From positions 7,440,001 to 7,504,000 of the forward strand of contig JAULSR010000002.1 of the NCBI GenBank assembly GCA_030512295.1: DNA of 64,000 nucleotides, read 5' to 3'. Below, piece by piece: positions 59,284 through 64,000 of this stretch; position 1 is the first letter of the stretch, and each line of letters begins with the position of its first letter. The notes below the pieces were generated by a model, which was given only the letters and a program-made list of their open reading frames with translations, made no database searches and had not been told where the DNA came from. The DNA comes from Bombardia bombarda. Taxonomy: Eukaryota; Ascomycota; Sordariomycetes; Sordariales; Lasiosphaeriaceae. A program made the translations under genes and the position numbers.

Positions 59284-61115
59284 TTAATCATAAACCGACG
59301 CCTTGGACCACTTGGACCCGGCGCGAATCCGCTTCCCATACACATAAAACACGAATGGTACGGGTATCAACAAGGCCGCAAACCCTCCCGTGATGCTCGA
59401 CCCCGGGCCCACCCCGATATTCCTATACATGGGCGTCACCACAAGCGGGAACGCACATGCAAAGCACGACCGCAGAAACGTATTGGCCGCCACGGCCGAC
59501 GCTGCATACTTGTGGAAGGTATCGACCAGATAATTCAGCGCCGCCTGGAAGATCATGAAGAACCCCGTCCCCTGCATCACCAGTCCGATGCACGGCGCGA
59601 TCCAGTGTATCTCCTTGCCAGATGTCCAGCCGGTGACAAACTGCCCCGACGAGAAGAACACTGAGCCGAGCATCATGGGGGGCAGTCTCTTCTCAGGCAC
59701 AGCGCGGTTTCCGGCGGCATGGTACGCCTTGTTGTACAGCGTCTGGTTGTACACATTCGCAGCAGCACCAAGCGTCGCGCCTATCAAGATACAGAGGAAC
59801 GGCAGGGTGGCGACCAGAGGCGACCAGCCCCGGATCTCGTGAAAGATAAAGGGGATGGAGCCGAGCTGCATGTAGAGGATGCCGTAGCAGAAGCTAGCGT
59901 AGAGCGCCACGAGGAAGCAGATAGGCGTGCAGAGGAGTTGAACCGGGCGGAGCAAGAACTTGTGTGCGAGCTCGACGATACTAACGTCCCACTCTTCAAA
60001 TTTTGCGTGCAAGGCCCAATTGCCCGTCTCATGGCGCAGTCGCCGGGCCTTGTAAACAAGGAGTTTTGGTGGATATGTCTCGTCGATAAAGATGATGGCA
60101 ATGAGAAGGATAAAGGCCTGCAGAATGCCGGCGAGGTATTCAGTCCAGCGCCAGCCAAGGGAGGGCTGTATGACAACGGCGGCAGAGACGATAGGACCTG
60201 AACTTCGGGGTCAGTCCGATGCTGGCGACAAAGGAAAGGAAGTATTCAGATAAAGTTTTGGTAAGGTGACTCACCCAGTACCGGCCCGCCTACAACAGCC
60301 ATGGCATAACCAGCCATGGCGATGCCCCTCTGAGCAGGCGAGAACAAGTCTCCGAGCACGCCGCCCGTGTTAGTGACGGGGGCCGAGGCGAAGAAGGCGC
60401 CGAAGAAGCGTGTCAACATCAGCGTCTGAAAGTCCTTTGCCGTGGCGCTGCCAAAGCTGAAACAAATTGCGAGGAACATGGGCACAAAGACGGCAATCCG
60501 CCGGCCGTAGACCTCGCTCAGCGGTGCCCACAGGAGCGGCCCGAGACCGAAGCCGACCAGGAAGAGGGAGGTGCCGAGGATTGCGACTTGCAGCCCGACG
60601 CCAAATTCCTTGGAGACTTGGGTGGTGCCAGCAGAGTAGCACGACGATGCCCAGGTGGCTGTCATGGTCACCAGACCGTAGAGAAATGTGGTTTGGACCT
60701 TTTTGCCCATGGGCCAGTTCATGGGACGGTATGGATCGTCGGCGCCTTCAAAGTCAACCAGCTCGTCTTTTGTTGTTGGAGCATGAGATAAAGGGTGTGT
60801 GAACTGGAGAGGAGGGCGTGACCTGATACGCGATAGGACTGTATCGCGCCGTGAGGTGGTCCTAGCGATGGAGCTGGGTCGCCCAGATGCAGTACCCGTT
60901 GTAGATGCATTTGTGTTGTTGACACTCCTGGTTCGTGCTATGGACCTGTGTATTTCATGGCTCGTAGGGCGGTGGCCGTCATGGTCGTTATCGCTATCAC
61001 TGGCGGTGTCATCGCTGGAATGGTAACTGTCGTCGTCGATGGCCTCCGAGGACGAAGTCTGATGTTGAAGCGGTGTTTCGTGAACCTCTTCTTTGAGAGC
61101 TTCAGGATCTGCCAT
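59284..61115 (-). CDS. MFS transporter, DHA1 (polyamine/drug exporter) type
   Basis: Exons 61115-60275 and 60197-59284 give 584 residues. A long acidic, Ser-rich cytoplasmic N-terminus (about 120 residues) precedes DDPYRPMNWPMGKKVQTTFL, the usual lead-in of Tpo1/CYH-type carriers. Motif A appears as APLSEVYGRRIAVFVPMF and the motif-C-like GYAMAVVGGPVLG is split by the 77-base intron. About twelve hydrophobic segments are visible, with a central loop (LLVYKARRLRHETGN) between the two six-helix halves. It probably exports polyamines or toxic small molecules across the plasma membrane by proton antiport. It starts 416 bases from the divergent SET-domain gene. Substrate cannot be read from sequence. 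Confidence 0.9.
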
Positions 61116-61177
61116 GTTGGCGAAATGTCAATGTAATTAATCGTATACGTTCGATCAAGAAAGGATTTCCTACTTTC

Positions 61178-61185
61178 TATATATA
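61178..61185 (-). promoter_or_regulatory. TATA-like element of the MFS gene
   Basis: TATATATA lies about 65 bases before the start codon at 61115 on the minus strand, inside the divergent promoter shared with the SET gene. Confidence 0.4.
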
Positions 61186-61530
61186 GAATAAAAGTTGGCG
61201 GCGATGTGGTTCATGGGGGGGATAATTCGGAGATACGACGTCATCGGCGTCGATGTTGCACTGAGCTTTGGAATCCAAATCTGCAGTGGAAAAGAGTCAA
61301 AAGAGCGACGGTTTGCGCCGATTTGCCGCTGTTCTTTGTGCATGTCGCTGACTAATCAGGCCAGTTCTATCCGAGAAAATAGAAATTTGCGAGATGCCCC
61401 CGCCATGAAGGGCCTTGACGCGATGCTAGTGCAACTAATGTTCGCTCAGCACCTGCCGCGGCCCGTCACAAGCACACCCAACCACTCACAGGCACCGACC
61501 TTCCGAAAAGAGTAGGACCTGAGAATCGAG

Positions 61531-62964
61531 ATGAAGGACGCAGATGAGAGGCGATTCCAGGCGCTCACTGCATGGGCCCAAAGCAACGGTGCAAATTTGC
61601 ACCCTTCGCTGGAAATTTACCACGACAACGTCACCAAATACTCGGTTCGCGTGAAGGAATCCGTCAGCGATGGCCTCAAACCGCCTTTTGACGCTATTGC
61701 CTGTCCTCTACCCACTACCATCTCTTACGCGAACGCCTTGATTGACGGCCCGATTGCACTGTCTGCCACTGAACAGCCGAAGTCGCCAGCATTTCCAGAG
61801 CGCTTCATGAACACCCTTCCTCCCCACGTCATTGGTCGCTTCTTTTTCATACAGCAATACCTGAAGGCCGACAACTCATATTGGCAGCCATACATTGCTA
61901 CTCTACCCCAGCCAGAGCACACCGACTCGTGGGCCCTGCCAGCCTTCTGGCCTGAAGAGAACGTTGACTTCCTAGCGGGCACCAATGCCTATGTGGCTAT
62001 AGTGGAGATTCAAGCCAATGTCAAAAGGGAATTCAAGCAGGCCATAAACATTCTCAGGGAAGAGGATTTCCCCGATTGGCAAGACTACAACACTCAGTTG
62101 CTCTATAACTGGGCATTTTGCATCTTCACCAGTCGAAGCTTTCGCTCCTCTCTGGTGCTTTCTCAGCCAGCACAGGCACAGATATCACAGCTGCTACCAC
62201 CGGGGTGTGAAATGGACGATTTTTCCATCCTCCAACCTCTTTTTGACATCCCGAACCACTCCATGACCTCCAACTACGATTGGGACGTCTCCTCAGACCC
62301 GAACTGCTGCCAGCTCATCTGCAAAGATGCTTACGGCGCAGGCGACCAAGTCTACAACAACTATGGCTTGAAGACCAACAGCGAGCTGCTGTTGGCTTAT
62401 GGCTTCATCCTCCCCAGAACAGAGGCTGTCCACAACGACTACGTCCATGTGAGAAAGAGAGGCCAAGGTGGGAGCAGCACGTCGCCAGCATCCAGGCCGA
62501 AGGACTTCTTGATCTCTCTGCAGCCCATGAGCGACCCAAGCTCGGTTGTAGGGAAAGCTAGACAGCTGAGCTCCAACGGCCCCCAACTGCATACACACCC
62601 CGCATTCGCGCATTTCGAACACGCGTTGATCTACGACCTGGCCTTTGCGCTTTCAATCGATGACGAGAAACGCACGATTGAACAGCTGATGTCCAACGGT
62701 CAGAACAAGGATGACGAGCTGCCTTCTTCGCTAGACGAGCTACTTGAACGCATCAAGCAGACCCTGTCAGCAAAGCTGCTGTATGACTATCAGGAACTCA
62801 AGCACGTCGGTTTGGCTGAAGACATGGAAGATCTGGAGGATGACGAGCTGGACCAGAAGCAACTACTCATGGTTACATATCGCAGGCAGTGCGAAAAAGT
62901 GCTGGTTGCGGCTCTGCGGACCATAGGAGTGCTGGGCAGCCCATCTGAGAACCAAGCAAGATAA
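61531..62964 (+). CDS. SET-domain protein lysine methyltransferase (SETD3/Rubisco LSMT-like)
   Basis: Single exon of 477 residues. Family marks: a split SET domain in which FTSRSFRSSLVL and LQPLFDIPNHS (SAM/substrate pocket with the Asn-His pair) are followed by CKDAYGAGDQVYNNYGLKTN and ELLLAYGFILP, the conserved end of the SET fold. The C-terminal part is helical and acidic (DLEDDELDQKQLL), matching the Rubisco-LSMT substrate-binding domain. Fungal members of this group methylate non-histone targets such as ribosomal proteins or elongation factors; the target here is unknown. The start at 61531 is the first ATG of the frame and gives a natural N-terminus (MKDADERRFQALTAWAQSNG). Confidence 0.85.
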   Translation: MKDADERRFQALTAWAQSNGANLHPSLEIYHDNVTKYSVRVKESVSDGLKPPFDAIACPLPTTISYANALIDGPIALSATEQPKSPAFPERFMNTLPPHVIGRFFFIQQYLKADNSYWQPYIATLPQPEHTDSWALPAFWPEENVDFLAGTNAYVAIVEIQANVKREFKQAINILREEDFPDWQDYNTQLLYNWAFCIFTSRSFRSSLVLSQPAQAQISQLLPPGCEMDDFSILQPLFDIPNHSMTSNYDWDVSSDPNCCQLICKDAYGAGDQVYNNYGLKTNSELLLAYGFILPRTEAVHNDYVHVRKRGQGGSSTSPASRPKDFLISLQPMSDPSSVVGKARQLSSNGPQLHTHPAFAHFEHALIYDLAFALSIDDEKRTIEQLMSNGQNKDDELPSSLDELLERIKQTLSAKLLYDYQELKHVGLAEDMEDLEDDELDQKQLLMVTYRRQCEKVLVAALRTIGVLGSPSENQAR

Positions 62965-63399
62965 AAGTCCAGGAGTCGATATGATAAAGACTGAAGCCCA
63001 CATCATACCTTTCCCCGCCTTTTGACTTGTTGCATTTGTATCACCGTTGGTTGAAGGTAGCTAGCTAGTGTGAAATCAGCCATCAGCAGCCACCATGCAG
63101 TTCATTGCAGAATCATGCCCACATGGCCTATCAACTATCTTGTTGGGTTCCACGATTGTCCAAAGTGTTCCTAATTTTGTGTAGCCATTGATGTCGGTTG
63201 GCCCAATGTGTCACAGATAGTGACCATTGAGCTCAGCGAGCCGCACCCTTGCCACCTCCTACTGTCGACACCACTTTTCCCTAAACATCTTCGATCTCGC
63301 TTTTGCCTTCATCATCTTTCCCGAACCAAACCAAACCAAACCAAACCAAACCAAACCAAACCAAACCAAGCCAAGAACCACAGCATCAATCCCATCAAC
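62965..63399. other. Spacer between the SET and methyltransferase genes
   Basis: 3' UTR of the SET gene and the leader of the methyltransferase. Nothing else recognised apart from the CCAAA repeat. Confidence 0.5.
63326..63365. repeat. (CCAAA)8 pentanucleotide repeat
   Basis: Eight perfect CCAAA units followed by CCAAG, ending 30 bases before the methyltransferase ATG, so it is probably in the 5' leader. Confidence 0.9.
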
Positions 63400-64000
63400 A
63401 TGGCCACCCCCTCCCCCAACACCGAATCCCCCCTCCCCGCCGAAGCCGTCTACGACGCCATCGGCCCCGCCTACCAAGACGCCTACGCCGGCGTCGCCGA
63501 CAAGCTCGCCGCGTCCGTCCAATGGACCCTCCAAGCCCTCCTCACCCCTTCTGCCCCCCACACCCAGCCAAGATCCTCGACATCGGCTGCGGCACCGGCG
63601 TGCCCGTCTGCCGCCTCCTCGCCGACGCCGGCCACGACGTCCTGGGCATCGACATCTCCGCCGCCATGCTCGCCGCCGCGCGCGAGCGCGTCCCGCACGC
63701 CAACGCACACTTCGAGAAATGCGACATCCGCGACTTTGACCGCCCCGACGGCTCGTTCGACGCCGCGTCGGCGTATTTCAGTCTGATCATGGGCTTGTCG
63801 CAGGAGGAGATACGCGGGGCGTGGCGGAAGGTGTTTGGGCTGCTCAAGGGGGCGGGGTGTTTGTGTTTGTGACCTGTCCGCTCGAGGGGTTTGACAACGC
63901 GCAGTTTCGGTGGATGGGGCAGCCGTGTTTTGGGTCGGGGTTTGGGAAGGAGGAGACGGTGAGGGAGCTGGAGGGGGTTGGGTTTGTGGTGGAGAAGTGG
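63400..64000 (+). CDS. Class I SAM-dependent methyltransferase, cut by the window end
   Basis: Starts at ATG 63400 (MATPSPNTESPLPAEAVYDA). The SAM-binding motif AKILDIGCGTGVPVCRLLAD, the acidic loop VLGIDISAAMLAAAR, and DIRDFDRPDGSFDAASAYFS identify a methyltransferase-11 type domain; the reading goes on through VFVFVTCPLEGFDNAQFRW to the window edge. Two shifts break the frame: one at the C run 63554-63559, before AKILD, and one at the G runs 63848-63857, before VFVFV. One extra base at each run restores a continuous, family-like protein. I read these as undercalled homopolymers, although true breaks are possible. Substrate unknown; the C-terminus lies outside. Confidence 0.75.

Noticed and set aside
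63259..63708. Long Arg/Gly-rich minus-strand frame opposite the methyltransferase
   Set aside because: It is the mirror of a GC-rich coding strand; the plus strand has the SAM-binding motif.
1..64000. tRNA, rRNA, CRISPR arrays, bacterial-type operators
   Set aside because: I looked for the T-loop GGTTCGA pattern and found no cloverleaf candidate. CRISPR arrays and ribosome binding sites are not expected in a fungal nuclear sequence.

Overview
This window looks like nuclear DNA of a filamentous ascomycete, most likely a Sordariomycete. The genes carry short GT-AG introns (mostly 50-100 bases, often with a CTAAC/CTAAT-like branch site), spacing is loose, and the gene set is typical: Cdc24, an F-box/WD40 protein of the FWD-1 type, Mrp10, Vps60, a giant DUF3638 protein, HET and NACHT proteins, and an AflR-like zinc cluster regulator. 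I identified genes by reading spliced frames; no database search was possible.

Layout. 0-7 kb: a small conserved protein (-), Mrp10 (+) and Cdc24 (-). 7-10.9 kb: no gene, with an AT-rich block. 10.9-17.4 kb: F-box/WD40 protein (+), Vps60 (-), NmrA-like protein (+). 17.7-19.8 kb: an unknown minus-strand gene whose frame is interrupted several times. 20.8-23.1 kb: the C-terminal half of a HET protein (+) that overlaps the tail of a secreted aldose 1-epimerase (-). 26.1-33.8 kb: an eleven-exon SNF2 ATPase (+) facing a DUF7708-NACHT-zinc finger-ankyrin protein (-). 33.8-38.9 kb: no gene, with several short repeats. 39-47 kb: an O-methyltransferase (+), a STAND-type N-terminal domain fused to a degenerate Rho-like GTPase (-), an AflR-like regulator (-) and a zinc alcohol dehydrogenase (+). 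48.3-57.9 kb: one giant DUF3638/DUF3645 gene (+). 58-64 kb: a DUF3433 remnant (-), an MFS transporter (-), a SET-domain methyltransferase (+) and a class I methyltransferase cut by the window edge (+).

How the parts relate. The left and right flanks are housekeeping: polarity and Rho signalling, protein turnover, ESCRT, mitochondrial translation. The middle, about 20.8-44.6 kb, reads as an accessory region. It holds non-self-recognition-type proteins (HET relic, NACHT protein, GTPase fusion), a divergent SNF2 protein and long gene-free gaps. The O-methyltransferase, AflR-like regulator and dehydrogenase resemble pieces of a secondary-metabolite locus, but no backbone synthase is visible.

Quality warning. 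At least six coding interruptions would each be repaired by one additional base, and five of them sit at or beside G/C runs. This suggests homopolymer undercalls in the assembly rather than many broken genes. Frame breaks in this window should be checked against reads before any gene is called dead.
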